Shown here one piece after another: positions 5,552 to 6,054 of a DNA stretch of 6,054 bases. How positions within the stretch are numbered: position 1 is the first letter of the stretch; each line of letters starts with the position of its first letter. This stretch comes from CAYYGL01 sp964471235. GTDB taxonomy: Bacteria > Calditrichota > Calditrichia > RBG-13-44-9 > J075. The DNA lies in the NCBI GenBank assembly GCA_964471235.1, contig CAYYGL010000240.1, positions 1 to 6,054 of the forward strand. The letters run 5' to 3'. The translations under genes and the position numbers were made by a program. The notes under the pieces were generated by a model. The model was not told the origin of the DNA, did not search any database, and saw only the letters and a list, made by a program, of their open reading frames with translations.

Positions 5552-6054
5552 ATGGATAAACTCGAGATGTTCCCCAGCCGGGTAGAATTAAGCGATCTGC
5601 ACCAGGCGGCAGAAGCCATCCGCAGTGAAATCAGGAAAGTGATTGTGGGGCAGGAGCAGATGGTGAATTTGCTGATTGCCGGGTTGTTAGCCGATGGGCA
5701 TGTGCTCATTGAGGGCGTACCAGGCGTGGCAAAAACCCTGACTGCCAAGCTGCTGGCAAAAACCATATCGGTTGGATTTTCCCGGGTGCAATTTACTCCG
5801 GACCTGATGCCTTCCGATGTGCTGGGAACTTCCGTGTTTAATCTGAAAGTTTCCCAATTCGAATTCAACCGCGGTCCCATTTTTTCCAATATTATTCTGA
5901 TTGATGAAATCAACCGGGCACCGGCAAAAACACAATCCGCCCTGTTTGAAGTGATGGAAGAGCGGCAGGTTACAGTAGACGGAATCACCTACAAAATGGA
6001 AGCCCCCTTTATGGTGATTGCCACTCAAAATCCCATTGAACAGGAAGGCACCTA
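5552..6054 (+). CDS. moxR: MoxR-family AAA+ ATPase, C-terminus beyond window
   Basis: The first 167 residues of a MoxR-type AAA+ ATPase. Members form hexamers and act as chaperones that use ATP to insert metal or mature partner proteins, typically ones with VWA domains. Visible motifs in order: the IVGQEQMVNLLIAGLLADGHVLIEG lead-in; Walker A GVPGVAKT (55-62); the characteristic QFTPDLMPSDVLG (80-92) with FNRGPIF (105-111); Walker B IILIDEINRAPAKTQSALFEVMEE (114-137, Asp118-Glu119); and sensor 1 ATQNP (157-161). The sensor 2 and lid domains lie beyond the edge. The ATG at 5552 is preferred over an internal ATG at 5567 because of the purine-rich ribosome-binding site upstream. It is the last gene visible in the rightward operon. 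A DUF58 gene and VWA-domain genes would be expected next by analogy, but they are not in view. Confidence 0.95.
   Translation, partial: MDKLEMFPSRVELSDLHQAAEAIRSEIRKVIVGQEQMVNLLIAGLLADGHVLIEGVPGVAKTLTAKLLAKTISVGFSRVQFTPDLMPSDVLGTSVFNLKVSQFEFNRGPIFSNIILIDEINRAPAKTQSALFEVMEERQVTVDGITYKMEAPFMVIATQNPIEQEGT

Noticed and set aside
5476..5988. Minus-strand open frame of 170 codons
   Set aside because: It is antisense to moxR, which carries Walker A, Walker B and sensor 1 motifs. The antisense frame is a codon-bias shadow.

Overview
The window looks like a chromosomal segment from a non-pathogen-like, moderate-GC (roughly mid-40s percent by eye) Gram-negative-type bacterium. The main clue is a plus-strand operon (1622 to the right edge) encoding SpoIIM-like, multi-pass membrane, DUF4129, DUF4350 and MoxR proteins. 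This gene set is best known from Bacteroidota and related FCB-group phyla. Clear Shine-Dalgarno sequences (before the cupin gene, the second operon gene and moxR) argue for an FCB-type relative such as Calditrichota, KSB1 or Ignavibacteria rather than classical Bacteroidetes. This placement is inference only.

Layout. Positions 1-578, minus strand: the N-terminal two-thirds or so of a patatin-like phospholipase, cut by the left window edge. Positions 579-1014: no confident gene. The minus strand carries three short reading frames joined by ATGA stop/start overlaps, which could be tiny coupled genes or a frameshifted gene remnant. Positions 1015-1117, minus strand: a compact unit consisting of a sigma70-like promoter, a 5' hairpin, an unpaired C-rich stretch resembling the anti-Shine-Dalgarno sequence, and a strong intrinsic terminator. 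I read it as a candidate small RNA of about 68 nt and consider it the most interesting item here. Positions 1152-1514, minus strand: a small cupin protein whose usual metal-binding histidines are mostly replaced. Positions 1515-1621: a divergent intergenic region with a plausible promoter for the rightward operon.

Positions 1622-6054, plus strand: five tightly packed genes. The first two overlap, the DUF4129 and DUF4350 genes share one base at a TGATG junction, and the last gene (moxR) runs off the right edge. By analogy with similar clusters, the membrane proteins and the MoxR AAA+ ATPase, usually followed by DUF58 and VWA-domain genes, form a membrane-associated chaperone or maturation system. 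Its substrate is unknown. The cluster itself is a known type. The RNA-like unit between cupin and patatin is what I could not match to anything known.
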